Positions 25,139-33,734 of a stretch of 64,000 nt of DNA are shown here, in pieces; position 1 is the stretch's first letter; the number at the start of each line of letters is the position of its first letter. The notes below the pieces were generated by a model, which saw only the letters and a program-made list of their open reading frames with translations, ran no database searches and was not told the origin of the DNA. Position numbers and translations under genes: made by a program. Source of the stretch: JAXMCI01 sp046349435. GTDB taxonomy: Bacteria > Pseudomonadota > Alphaproteobacteria > Dongiales > Dongiaceae. The stretch spans positions 48,924 to 112,923 of the forward strand of contig JAXMCI010000024.1 of assembly GCA_046349435.1 (NCBI GenBank). Direction: 5' to 3'.

Positions 25139-27906
25139 GCCAGCCGATCACCTTCCAGCTCGACGGCGAGAGCGTCACCGCCGAGCCCGGCGAGACCATC
25201 TGGCAGGTCGCCGACCGGCTCGGCACCGAGATCCCGCATCTCTGCTGGCAGCCCTATCCCGGCTATCGCGCCGACGGCAACTGCCGCGCCTGCATGGTCG
25301 AGATCAAGGGCGAGCGGGTGCTGGCGGCCTCCTGCATCCGCAAGCCGACCGCCGGCATGGAGGTGACCACCGCCAGCGAGCGCGCCAGGGCCTCGCGCCG
25401 CATGGTGATGGAGCTGCTGCTCGCCGACCAGCCGTCGCGGCCGGTGGCGCACGACCCCGATTCCGAGTTCTGGCGCTGGAGCGACGCGGTCGGGCTGGAG
25501 GCGAGCCGCTTCCCGGCGCGCGGCCAGCCGACGCCCGACCTCAGCCACCCCGCCATGGCGGTCAATCTCGACGCCTGCATCCAGTGCAATCTCTGCGTGC
25601 GCGCCTGCCGCGAGGTCCAGGTCAACGACGTCATCGGCATGGCCTATCGCGGCACCGGCGCCAAGATCGTCTTCGATTTCGACGACCCGATGGGCGGCAG
25701 CAGCTGCGTCGCCTGCGGCGAATGCGTCCAGGCCTGCCCGACCGGCGCGCTGATGCCCTCGGCGCTGCTCGACCGCAACCAGGTGCGCGGGCCCCGGGCC
25801 GACCGCCAGGTCGACAGCCTCTGCCCCTATTGCGGCGTCGGCTGCCAGCTGACCTTCAACATCAAGGACGACAAGCTGCTCTTCGTCGAGGGGCGCGACG
25901 GGCCGGCCAACCACAGCCGGCTCTGCGTCAAGGGGCGCTTCGGCTTCGACTACGTGCACCATCCGCAACGGCTGACCCAGCCGCTGATCCGCAAGGACGG
26001 CGTTCCCAAGGGCGCCGACGTCGAGGTCGATCCGGCCAATCCGTGGACGCATTTCCGCCCGGCCAGCTGGGAGGAGGCGCTCGACCGCGCCGCCGGCGGG
26101 CTGAAGCGGATCCGCGACCGCGACGGATCCTCGGCGCTGGCCGGCTTCGGCTCGGCCAAGGGCTCCAACGAGGAGGCCTATCTCTTCCAGAAGCTGGTGC
26201 GCACCGGCTTCGGCACCAACAACGTCGACCACTGCACGCGGCTCTGCCACGCCTCCTCGGTGGCGGCGCTGATGGAAGGGTTGAATTCCGGCGCGGTGAC
26301 CGCCCCCTTCGCCGCCGCGCTCGACGCCGAGGTGATCATCGTGATCGGCGCCAACCCGACGGTGAACCACCCGGTGGCGGCGACCTTCATCAAGAACGCG
26401 GCCAAGCGCGGCGCGACGCTGGTGGTGATGGATCCGCGCGGCCAGTCGCTGTCGCGCCACGCCACCCACATGCTGCAGTTCAAGCCCGGCATGGACGTGC
26501 CGCTGCTCAACGCGATGCTGCACACCATCATCGCCGAGGGGCTGGTCGACCAGCAATATGTCGAGGGCTTCACCGAGGGCTTCGCCGAGCTGAAGGCCCG
26601 CGTCGCCGCCTTCTCGCCGGAGACGATGGCGCCGGTCTGCGGCATCGATGCGGCGACGATCCGCACGGTGGCGCGGCGCTACGCCACGGCGCGCGCCTCG
26701 ATCATCTTCTGGGGCATGGGCATCTCGCAGCATGTCCACGGCACCGACAATGCGCGCTGCCTGATCAGCCTGGCGCTGGTCACCGGCCAGATCGGCCGGC
26801 CCGGCGCGGGGCTGCACCCGCTGCGCGGCCAGAACAACGTGCAGGGGGCGTCCGACGCCGGCCTGATCCCGATGGTCTTCCCCGACTACCAGCCCGTCGA
26901 GAACGCGAAGAACCTCGAGCTGTTCGAGCGCTTCTGGGGGACCAGGCTCGATCCGAAGCGCGGCCTCACCGTCGTCGAGATCATGAAGGCGACGCTCGAG
27001 GGCACCATCAAGGGCATGTATGTCGAGGGCGAGAACCCGGCGATGTCCGACCCCGACGCGCAGCATGCGCGCGAGGCGCTGGCGAAGCTGGAGCATCTCG
27101 TGGTGCAGGACATCTTCCTCACCGAGACCGCCTGGCATGCCGACGTCGTGCTGCCGGCCTCCGCCTTCCCGGAGAAGGACGGCACCTTCACCAACACCGA
27201 CCGGCGGGTGCAGCTCGGCCGCCGCGCGCTGCCGCTGCCGGGCGAGGCGCGGCAGGACTGGTGGATCATCCAGGAGGTCGCGCGGCGCATCGGCCTCGAC
27301 TGGCGCTACACCCATCCGCGCGACGTCTTCGCCGAGATGGCGCAGGTCATGCCGTCGCTGAAGAACATCACCTGGTCGCGGCTGGAGCGCGAGGGTGCCG
27401 TCACCTATCCCTGCGACAGCGCCGACGGGCCGGGCAACGAGATCATCTTCGCCACCGGCTTCCCGACCGCCAGCGGCCGCGGCAGGCTGGTGCCGACCGA
27501 CATCGTGCCGCCCGACGAGCTGCCCGACGCCGCCTTCCCGATGGTGCTGTCGACCGGCCGGCTGCTCGAGCACTGGCACACCGGGGCGATGACCCGGCGC
27601 GCCAGCCTGCTCGACGAGATCGAGCCGGAGGCCGTCGCGCTGCTGTCGCCGCGCGACCTCGGCCGGCTCGGCGTCGCGCCGGGCGAGCGGGTGCGGGTGA
27701 CGACGCGACGCGGCGCCATCGAGCTCAAGGCGCGCAGCGACCGCGACGTGCCGGCGGGCATGCTGTTCATCCCGTTCTGCTTTGCCGAGGCCGCCGCCAA
27801 CCTGCTGACCAATTCGGCGCTCGACCCCTTCGGCAAGATCCCGGAGTTCAAGTTCTGCGCCGCCAAGGTCGAGAAGGCGGCGCCGCAGGCCGCGGCCGCG
27901 GAGTAG
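25135..27906 (+). CDS. NAD-dependent formate dehydrogenase alpha subunit (Mo/W-bis-MGD)
   Basis: Catalytic subunit, 923 residues, oxidising formate to CO2. In order: NuoG-like 2Fe-2S domain (C37, C50, C53, C67), 4Fe-4S domains (CIQCNLCVRAC and CVACGECVQACP), a further 4Fe-4S site CPYCGVGC with C264, and the molybdopterin domains. The metal ligand is Cys371 in NNVDHCTRLCHASS, where E. coli FdhF has selenocysteine, so no UGA recoding is needed. Fused-beta neighbour and length point to the Fdh1-type heterodimer; tungsten or molybdenum cannot be told. fdsC/fdsD-type accessory genes are absent here. Confidence 0.95.
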   Translation: MSQPITFQLDGESVTAEPGETIWQVADRLGTEIPHLCWQPYPGYRADGNCRACMVEIKGERVLAASCIRKPTAGMEVTTASERARASRRMVMELLLADQPSRPVAHDPDSEFWRWSDAVGLEASRFPARGQPTPDLSHPAMAVNLDACIQCNLCVRACREVQVNDVIGMAYRGTGAKIVFDFDDPMGGSSCVACGECVQACPTGALMPSALLDRNQVRGPRADRQVDSLCPYCGVGCQLTFNIKDDKLLFVEGRDGPANHSRLCVKGRFGFDYVHHPQRLTQPLIRKDGVPKGADVEVDPANPWTHFRPASWEEALDRAAGGLKRIRDRDGSSALAGFGSAKGSNEEAYLFQKLVRTGFGTNNVDHCTRLCHASSVAALMEGLNSGAVTAPFAAALDAEVIIVIGANPTVNHPVAATFIKNAAKRGATLVVMDPRGQSLSRHATHMLQFKPGMDVPLLNAMLHTIIAEGLVDQQYVEGFTEGFAELKARVAAFSPETMAPVCGIDAATIRTVARRYATARASIIFWGMGISQHVHGTDNARCLISLALVTGQIGRPGAGLHPLRGQNNVQGASDAGLIPMVFPDYQPVENAKNLELFERFWGTRLDPKRGLTVVEIMKATLEGTIKGMYVEGENPAMSDPDAQHAREALAKLEHLVVQDIFLTETAWHADVVLPASAFPEKDGTFTNTDRRVQLGRRALPLPGEARQDWWIIQEVARRIGLDWRYTHPRDVFAEMAQVMPSLKNITWSRLEREGAVTYPCDSADGPGNEIIFATGFPTASGRGRLVPTDIVPPDELPDAAFPMVLSTGRLLEHWHTGAMTRRASLLDEIEPEAVALLSPRDLGRLGVAPGERVRVTTRRGAIELKARSDRDVPAGMLFIPFCFAEAAANLLTNSALDPFGKIPEFKFCAAKVEKAAPQAAAAE

Positions 27907-27919
27907 CGCGGCGGCGTAC

Positions 27920-28396
27920 TCAGGCCGGCGCGTCCCGCCGCCGCACCAGCGCCGCCAGGATCAGCAGCGCCAGCGCCGGCAGCACCAGCGCGGCGCCGGC
28001 GGCGTGGCCCCATTCCCAGCGATCGCGCGCCGCCGTCCAGTCGGCGGGCAGGGTCGCCGGGGTCCAGCCGTTGATCAGCCGGTTGACGGGATCGACCACG
28101 GCGAACCACGCGACGAGGTGCCCGGCGAGCAGCAGCGCGGCGATCGCCGTCAGCCAGGGCGCGGCCCCGCCGCGGCCGCGCAGCAGCAGCGCCAGCAGCG
28201 CCGTCGAGAGGATGGCGATCAGCTCGATCGGCGCCGAGACCGGCCCGAACATGTTGTAGAGGGTCTGCTGCACCGGCAGCCACAGCCCGGCCGGCAGCGC
28301 CATCTTGCTCGGCATCTCCAGCAGGTGGCAGAAGAGCGGCCCCGCCAGCAGCGCGGTGGCGAGCAGGCTGACGAAGCGCAGCAGGGTGCGCGGCAT
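27920..28396 (-). CDS. Small membrane protein, DUF1772-like
   Basis: A 158-residue inner-membrane protein with about four hydrophobic helices (residues 5-25, 50-75, 80-102, 130-152) and loop sequence DPVNRLINGWTPATLPADW, which resembles the DUF1772/anthrone-oxygenase-like family. Function in bacteria is not established. It is convergent with the formate dehydrogenase operon, 13 bp away. Confidence 0.7.
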   Translation of the reverse strand: MPRTLLRFVSLLATALLAGPLFCHLLEMPSKMALPAGLWLPVQQTLYNMFGPVSAPIELIAILSTALLALLLRGRGGAAPWLTAIAALLLAGHLVAWFAVVDPVNRLINGWTPATLPADWTAARDRWEWGHAAGAALVLPALALLILAALVRRRDAPA

Positions 28397-28689
28397 GGCA
28401 GACTCTCCGGCGGCGGTTGCTGCCGGGAGAACGGCGACGACGACGCCGGGGATCCCGCGGCCCGGCGCGCTTTTGGCGCACCCGGGGGCGGATCTCTAAC
28501 CTATAATCGGCCGGACGGCTCGATCGGCGCTGCGCAACCCAGGCGGGAGCGCGCCCCAGGCCGGAGCCGGCCGCCGGATACGCCGGGCCTCGCGCCGCGG
28601 CCGGAGCGGGTCATGGGTGATGTGCGGGATTGCCGCCCGGCGGGTTTCGGACCGCCGGGCCGGCGGTCGCGCGATGCAGGAGGGATCGC

Positions 28690-29310
28690 ATGCGACACGG
28701 GACCACCAGGACCGCCATCCTGCTCGCCCTCGTGCTGGGCGCCGGCGGGGCGCGAGCGGCCGATGGGCCGGGCTGCGCGGTGAGCCGGCAGGTCGGTACC
28801 GCCACGCTGCTGCGCGGCGCGGCGACCCTCGACGTCGCGCCGGCGATGCCGGTCGAGCCGGGGGACCACGTCACCACCGGCCCGGGTTCGCGGCTCGAGA
28901 TCACCTGCCGGGACGGCTCGACCCTGGCGCTGGGCGAGCGCACGACGCTGTCGCTGGCGATCCTCGACGACAGCGGGGGCGGGCTGCGCAAGGCGCTGCT
29001 GCGGCTGGTCGAGGGCATCGTGCGCATCGGCCTGCCGGAGGAGACGCCCTGGAACCGCTTCGACGTGGTGACGCCGACCGCCATCGCCTCGGCCCGCTCC
29101 ACAGTCTGGATCGTCGAGTTCGCGAAGGACGACACCGCCGTCTTCGTCGCCCGCGGCCGCGTCGATGTCGGCAGCCGCGAGCATGGCGGCACCGTCACCC
29201 TCGACCCCGGGCAGGGGACGGACGTGCGCGACAGTGCGCCCCCCACCCCGCCGAAGCGCTGGGGCCAGGCACGTATCGACAGCGCCATGGCGCGCACCGC
29301 GCTGCCGTGA
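28690..29310 (+). CDS. FecR-domain periplasmic protein
   Basis: A 206-residue exported protein: signal peptide (MRHGTTRTAILLALVLGAGG, cleavage near RAAD), then a FecR domain with GDHVTTGPGSRLEITCRDGS, LRLVEGIVRIG and TPTAIASARSTVWIVEF. In this setting FecR domains are thought to sense envelope signals. The ATG follows AGGAGGGATCGC. The CHASE2-cyclase gene lies directly downstream, a pairing seen in many proteobacteria. Confidence 0.87.
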   Translation: MRHGTTRTAILLALVLGAGGARAADGPGCAVSRQVGTATLLRGAATLDVAPAMPVEPGDHVTTGPGSRLEITCRDGSTLALGERTTLSLAILDDSGGGLRKALLRLVEGIVRIGLPEETPWNRFDVVTPTAIASARSTVWIVEFAKDDTAVFVARGRVDVGSREHGGTVTLDPGQGTDVRDSAPPTPPKRWGQARIDSAMARTALP

Positions 29311-29347
29311 CGGTCGGGCCGGCCATGCCTGCCAGGCCGTAGGCGCC

Positions 29348-31345
29348 TTGGGCACCGGGAGCGCCTCTCCGCCCGCATCCCCGACGCCGCGGCGCCGGCG
29401 CGGCTGGCTGGGAACGCTGGTCGCGCTGGCGCTCAGCCTGCTGGTGGCGTTCGCGTACCTGCGGGTCGGCGACTCGCCGGTCGCCACGGCGATCGAGGGC
29501 CAGACGCTGACCTGGCGCTTCCTGGTGCGCGGGCCGGCGGCGCCGCCGGGCGACGTCGCCATCGTCGCCATCGACGACCGCACCGTGGCCGAGGCCGGCC
29601 GCTTCCCCCTGCCCCGCCGGATCCTGGCCGACGCCGTCGCCCGGCTGCACGCGGCCGGTGCCGCGGTGATCGGCCTCGACCTGCTGCTGATCGATCCGGA
29701 GCCGCCGGGCGACGGCATCACGGCGTCGCCCGGCGATCGCCTGCTGCGCGACGCGCTGCAGGACGCGTCGCCCACGGTGCTCGCGGCCGCCTTCACGCCG
29801 CGACCGGGCGCGCCGGCCGACGAAGCCGCGCGCCAGGCGCTGGCGGCCGCCGCCTACCGCACCGTGCAGCGTCCGCCGGATCCGCTGCCGGGCCCGCCCG
29901 CGGAGCTCTCCGCCCAGCTGCCGCTGCCGCTGTTCCTCTCGGTCGCCGCGATCGGCCACACCAACCTGAACGTGCCGATCGATGTCGGCACCACCCAGCG
30001 CTTCCTGCCCCTGGCGGTGCCCTACGACGATCTCTACATCCCGGCTTTGCCCGTCGAGATTGCCCGTCTGCGGCTCGGGCTGCCGCCCGATGCGGTGATC
30101 CTGTCGCTCGGCAGCGGCCTGCGGCTCGGCGAGCGCTGGCTGCCCAGCGACCGCTGGACGCGCCTGCCGCTCGGCTTCTACGGGCCGGCGGGCACGATCC
30201 CGACCCACTCGATGGCCGCGCTGCTCGCCGGCCGCGTCGCGCCGGACGCGCTGCGCGGCAGGGCGGTGCTGATCGGCGCCACCGCGCTCGGCGCGGGCGA
30301 CCTCGTCCTCACGCCCTTCGGCCCGATGCCGGGAGTCGAGGTCCTCGCCACCGGGGTCGGCAACCTGCTGCACGCCGGCGCCCTCGACCGCAGCATCCTG
30401 GCGGTCGGGCTCGACCTCGCGGCGATCCTGGGCCTGGGCCTGCTCGCCTTCGGCGCCGCCCGGCTGCTGCCGCCGGCGCTCAGCGGCGTCGTGGCGGTGA
30501 CCTGCCTGGTCGCCTGGGCGATCCTGGTCCAGCTCGGCTTCGCCGCGGGCCTCTGGCTCGACGTCACCTTCCCCGCCGCCGCCATCCTGCTCAACACCGG
30601 CATCGCCGCCGCCTGGCGCGCCGCCGAGGAGCGCCGGCTGCGGCGCGACGCCGACCGGCAGCGGCGCAACCTGTCGCGCTTCCAGGCGCCGGCGCTGGCG
30701 CCGCTGCTGGCCGAGCAGGACGAGGCGGACCTGCCCGCCCGCGAGCAGCCGGCCGCCATGCTGTTCGTCGACATGGCGGGCTTCACCCGCCGCTCCGAGC
30801 GGATGAGCCCGGCCGACACGGCGCGGCTGCTGCGCGACTTCCACCGCCGCATCGAGACGGCGATGCTGGCCCATGGCGGCGTGCTGCTGAGCTTCACCGG
30901 CGACGGCGCGATGGTGCTCTTCGGCCTGCCGGCGCCGTCGCCGCAGGACGCCGCCGCGGCGCTCGCCGCCGCGCGCGCACTTGTGCAGGAGGTCGCCCGC
31001 TGGAGCGAGGCGCTGGCCGGCCAGGGCGCGCCGCCGCTGTCGATCCGCATCGGCATCCATTGCGGCCCGGTGATGATCGCCGCGCTCGGCGGCGAGGCGC
31101 AGCGCCAGCTCACCGCGGCGGGCGACACGGTCAACGTGGCGAGCCGGCTGGAATCGCTGTCGCGCGGCACGCGCGCCCCGATCTCGATCTCCGACGCCGT
31201 GCACCAGGCGGTGCGCGAGGCCGGCCGGCCCGAGCTGCTGCAGGGCTTCCGGCGGCTGCCGCCGCAGCCGCTGCGCGGCCGCCTCGGCGTCATCACCGTG
31301 TGGGTCGGCGGCGGCGCGGCGCCGCCGACCCTGACCGCGCTCTGA
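29348..31345 (+). CDS. CHASE2-domain adenylate/guanylate cyclase
   Basis: Membrane receptor cyclase of about 665 residues. After an N-terminal helix there is a periplasmic CHASE2 domain (VAIVAIDDRTVAEAGRFPLP, FYGPAGTIPTHSMAALLAG, GRAVLIGATALGAGDLVLTP), three more helices (about 340-430), and a C-terminal class III cyclase domain with metal-binding Asp at about 474 (FVDMAGFT) and 518 (SFTGDGAMVLF), and DTVNVASRLES. The likely start is TTG at 29348; no ATG or GTG fits without overlapping fecR heavily or losing the first helix, so the start is uncertain. Possible source of cAMP for the gated K+ channel at 13080. Confidence 0.85.
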   Translation: MGTGSASPPASPTPRRRRGWLGTLVALALSLLVAFAYLRVGDSPVATAIEGQTLTWRFLVRGPAAPPGDVAIVAIDDRTVAEAGRFPLPRRILADAVARLHAAGAAVIGLDLLLIDPEPPGDGITASPGDRLLRDALQDASPTVLAAAFTPRPGAPADEAARQALAAAAYRTVQRPPDPLPGPPAELSAQLPLPLFLSVAAIGHTNLNVPIDVGTTQRFLPLAVPYDDLYIPALPVEIARLRLGLPPDAVILSLGSGLRLGERWLPSDRWTRLPLGFYGPAGTIPTHSMAALLAGRVAPDALRGRAVLIGATALGAGDLVLTPFGPMPGVEVLATGVGNLLHAGALDRSILAVGLDLAAILGLGLLAFGAARLLPPALSGVVAVTCLVAWAILVQLGFAAGLWLDVTFPAAAILLNTGIAAAWRAAEERRLRRDADRQRRNLSRFQAPALAPLLAEQDEADLPAREQPAAMLFVDMAGFTRRSERMSPADTARLLRDFHRRIETAMLAHGGVLLSFTGDGAMVLFGLPAPSPQDAAAALAAARALVQEVARWSEALAGQGAPPLSIRIGIHCGPVMIAALGGEAQRQLTAAGDTVNVASRLESLSRGTRAPISISDAVHQAVREAGRPELLQGFRRLPPQPLRGRLGVITVWVGGGAAPPTLTAL

Positions 31346-31376
31346 GCGCCGGCCGCGTCGGTCAGGCCGGATCGGC

Positions 31377-32552
31377 TCAGGCTTGCCCGACGGCGCGGCC
31401 GAGCCGCTCCAGGGCGCCGTCGAGCACGGCGTCCTGCTTCGCGAAGCAGAGCCGGACGATGTCGGTGGTCGGCCGCTCGGCATAGAAGGCGCTGAGCGGG
31501 ATCGCCGCCACGCCCACCTGCTCGATCAGCCGGGTGCAGAAGGCGACGTCGTCGGCGACGTCGTTCCAGCCGAACGGCACCTCGCGGCGGTCGACGTTGA
31601 GGAAGTAGGTGCCCTGGCACGGCAGGGACGGGATTCCCAGGCCGGCCAGCCCGTCGGCCAGCCGGCCGCGCCGCCGCTGCATCTCGCCGGCGAGCCCGGT
31701 GAAGTAGGAATCGGGCTTGGCCAGCCCGTGCGCCACGGCGGCCTGCAGGTTGGGCGGCGTGGTGAAGACGATGAACTGGTGCGCCTTGGCGACCGCGGCG
31801 AGCAGCGCCGGCGCGGCGGTGACGTAGCCGACCTTCCAGCCGGTCAGCGAGAAGGTCTTGCCGGCCGAGCCGATCTTCAGGCAGCGCTCGCGCATGCCGG
31901 GCATGGCGATCAGCGGCTGGTGGGCGCGGCCGTCGAACACCAGGTGCTCGTAGACCTCGTCGCAGATGGCATAGGCGTCGGCGCCCTCGACCAGCTCGGC
32001 AATCACCGCCAGCTCCTCGCGGTCGAACACCTTGGCCGCCGGGTTGAGCGGGTTGTTGAGCAGCAGCGCCTTGGTGCGCGGCGAGAAGGCGCGCGCCAGG
32101 TCCTTGCGGTCGAAGCGCCAGTCCGGCGGGTAGAGATTGACCCAGCGCGGCACGGCGCCGGCGCGGCGCAGCATCGGCGCGTAGGAATCGTAGGCCGGGG
32201 CGAACAGCACGACCTCGTCGCCCGGCTCGAGCAGTCCCAGCAGCGAGGCGGTCAGCGCCTCGGTGGCGCCCGAGGTCACCATCACCTCGCGCTGCCAGTC
32301 GACCTCCAGCCCGTAGAAGCGCCGCTCGTGCTCGGCGACGGCCTGGCGCAGCTCGGGGATGCCGAGCATCGGCGGGTACTGGTTCCAGCCGGTGAGCAGC
32401 GCGTCGGCCGCCCGGGCCAGCACGTCGGCCTCGCCGCGATCGTCGGGGAAGCCCTGGCCGAGATTGATCGCCTGGTGCTCGCGCGCCAGCCGCGACATGA
32501 TCTCGAAGACGCTGGTTCCGAGACCGGCGAAGACGCCGTTGGCGGGCTTCAT
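31377..32552 (-). CDS. Class I/II pyridoxal-phosphate aminotransferase
   Basis: A 391-residue cytoplasmic aminotransferase. The active-site Lys lies in GSAGKTFSLTGWKVGY; also visible are INLGQGFPDD, VTSGATEALTASLLGLL, LNNPLNPAAKVF and ICDEVYEHLVFDG. The sequence resembles the MetC/kynurenine-aminotransferase-like (YbdL) subgroup that accepts methionine, aromatic amino acids or kynurenine. The ATG at MKPANGVFAGLG fits the family; upstream in-frame sequence runs into a repeat. Convergent with the cyclase gene. Confidence 0.9.
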   Translation of the reverse strand: MKPANGVFAGLGTSVFEIMSRLAREHQAINLGQGFPDDRGEADVLARAADALLTGWNQYPPMLGIPELRQAVAEHERRFYGLEVDWQREVMVTSGATEALTASLLGLLEPGDEVVLFAPAYDSYAPMLRRAGAVPRWVNLYPPDWRFDRKDLARAFSPRTKALLLNNPLNPAAKVFDREELAVIAELVEGADAYAICDEVYEHLVFDGRAHQPLIAMPGMRERCLKIGSAGKTFSLTGWKVGYVTAAPALLAAVAKAHQFIVFTTPPNLQAAVAHGLAKPDSYFTGLAGEMQRRRGRLADGLAGLGIPSLPCQGTYFLNVDRREVPFGWNDVADDVAFCTRLIEQVGVAAIPLSAFYAERPTTDIVRLCFAKQDAVLDGALERLGRAVGQA

Positions 32553-32572
32553 GGCACGGGGCTCCCGCCCCG

Positions 32573-32646
32573 GTGCTTCGACAAGCTCAGCATGAGGGCT
32601 GCTTCGGGAGCCTCGTCCCGAGCCGGTCGAAGGGCGAGGCCGGCAC
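32573..32646. repeat. Intergenic repeat, family 2, copy A (TTCGACAAGCTCAG type)
   Basis: Contains GTGCTTCGACAAGCTCAGCATGAGG and, inverted, GGTCGAAGGGCGAGGC, with a G/C hairpin between. The same core with a clean inverted partner occurs at 51661-51757. This is a dispersed repeat of high-GC alphaproteobacteria; in translation it gives the spurious peptide LSLSKH/LSLSKD. Confidence 0.7.
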
Positions 32647-32658
32647 GGCGATGCCGCG

Positions 32659-32809
32659 TCACGCCGCAAACCCCGGGCCGCGGCGCTCGGCCATGCGGAC
32701 ATAGGCGCCGAACGGCTTCTCGTAGGCCGTGCCGTCGCCGGTCGGCGGCGGCCAGCGTGACGCGCAGCGCGCGCTCGGTGTCGGTCGGGGATCGCGAGCT
32801 GTCGGGCAT
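32659..32809 (-). pseudogene. Small conserved-looking gene with one frameshift
   Basis: The ATG at 32809 has GAGGAG at ideal spacing and opens MPDSSRSPTDTERALRVTLAAA. The frame then drifts, but one base-shift later it continues TGDGTAYEKPFGAYVRMAER and ends RGPGFAA-stop at 32659. Together this is about 50 residues of well-behaved sequence. The switch lies in a GCCGCCGCC run, so a single-base consensus error is plausible. Family not recognised. Lies between an aminotransferase and other very small genes on the same strand. Confidence 0.5.
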
Positions 32810-32925
32810 GGTCGGGCTCTCCTCGGGCATGACGACGATAGCCGGCCGAGGGATCGGCCTTGCTGCAGCGCCCCGGCCGGCAGGCGTAAGGCTCCCGGCG
32901 CCGGAGGTGAAGCCCTCGGCAGCGC

Positions 32926-33138
32926 TCAGGGTCCGCTCGACCGCCGGCGACGCTCCGCACCGCGTCGCAGCAGCGAGCGGGCGGCCGCCCAGGCCGCCTC
33001 GGGCCCGCCGAAGGCGCGGCCCTCGAGCGCGCCGAAGCGCGGGTCGGAGGCGTAGAAGCGATAGCGCCGGCTGTCGCGCACGACGATGCCGGCGGCCAGC
33101 TCGCCGACCTCGATGACATAGGAATGGTGCTCGGGCAT
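32926..33138 (-). CDS. Small conserved-type hypothetical protein (70 residues)
   Basis: Starts MPEHHSYVIEVGELAAGIVV and continues RRYRFYASDPRFGALEGRAF, a pattern I associate with short uncharacterised alphaproteobacterial proteins. The ATG is preceded by GAGGAGCCCCC, an excellent ribosome site. The C-terminus is very basic (RRGAERRRRSSGP). No signal peptide or membrane segment. Function unknown. Confidence 0.7.
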   Translation of the reverse strand: MPEHHSYVIEVGELAAGIVVRDSRRYRFYASDPRFGALEGRAFGGPEAAWAAARSLLRRGAERRRRSSGP

Positions 33139-33202
33139 GGGGGCTCCTCGGCCGCCGGATGGGCGGCCGCTGATCGACGGGGTCGTTGCGGATCGCGCGG
33201 CG

Positions 33203-33280
33203 TCAGCCGCGGCGACAGCGCCGGGAGCCGGGGAGCCTGGAGCGGATGGGAGTCGAGGCGATCGGGGTCATCGTGGTCAT
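33203..33280 (-). CDS. Possible very small ORF (22-25 residues)
   Basis: Two nearby in-frame ATGs (33280 and 33271) follow GGAGGA; the second has the right spacing. The peptide MTPIASTPIRSRLPGSRRCR.. is basic. A 7-bp-stem hairpin (33299-33317) lies just upstream. It precedes the 70-residue gene by about 65 bp and could be a leader or an independent peptide. Weak support: no family, short length. Confidence 0.25.
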   Translation of the reverse strand: MTTMTPIASTPIRSRLPGSRRCRRG

Positions 33281-33440
33281 TCCTCCAGCGGGTCGGAACC
33301 ACGAAATCGCTTCGTGGCGCTTTAGCGTTTGGTGACGCGGCGCAAGCTGCTTCCGTCAAATTGCCGCGGACGGCCGGGCCGGAGCCCGGCCGTCGAGTGC
33401 GAGGATGACGCCGGCGGCGCCGCTCCTCAAACGAGAAATT
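33281..33440. other. Non-coding spacer with hairpins
   Basis: Holds a perfect hairpin CCACGAA-ATCGC-TTCGTGG (33299-33317) and a TTGACG on the minus strand (about 33347-33352) that could be a -35 element, although no matching -10 is clear. The terminator-like hairpin at 33370-33393 is listed separately. I see no gene. Confidence 0.4.
33370..33393 (-). terminator. Terminator-like hairpin after the 68-residue gene
   Basis: Perfect 10-bp stem ACGGCCGGGC/GCCCGGCCGT with a 4-nt loop, 47 bp downstream of the small gene ending at 33441. No U-tract follows. Confidence 0.45.
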
Positions 33441-33647
33441 CTAACGATCCTCCTCCGGCCGGGCCGCGACGAGATCGGGAAACCACATCAGCCCGGCAAG
33501 CGGCAGGACCTCCGGGCCGCAGGGGAACCAGGCGATGCGCGGCCCGTCCGGCACGTCCTCCTCGGCCAGCGCCGCCGCCAGCCGGTGGCGCAGCCCGGCA
33601 AGCCGGCCCCGCAGGCCCGGCCCGGGAAGTGAAGCGGCTCGATGCAT
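33441..33647 (-). CDS. Small hypothetical protein (68 residues)
   Basis: Opens MHRAASLPGPGLRGRLAGLR and ends in the more distinctive PRIAWFPCGPEVLPLAGLMW and FPDLVAARPEEDR. The ATG has AAGGAGAG at good spacing. No signal peptide; family not recognised. A perfect 15-bp palindrome lies about 90 bp upstream and a hairpin follows the gene, so it may be its own transcription unit. Confidence 0.55.
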   Translation of the reverse strand: MHRAASLPGPGLRGRLAGLRHRLAAALAEEDVPDGPRIAWFPCGPEVLPLAGLMWFPDLVAARPEEDR

Positions 33648-33734
33648 GGCAGCTCTCCTTCTCGTGGTGACTCGCGACCGCCATGGTCCGCCGCCCCGCG
33701 GGCGGTTGGCAAAGAAGAAAGATTTGCCCGCTCG

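Noticed and set aside
26230..26260. Selenocysteine at the formate dehydrogenase active site
   Set aside because: The position equivalent to E. coli FdhF Sec140 is an ordinary Cys codon; no in-frame UGA.
28471..28507. Promoter with TATAAT at 28502-28507 before fecR
   Set aside because: The -10 is good but the only TTGGCG upstream is 23 bp away, too far for a normal sigma-70 promoter.
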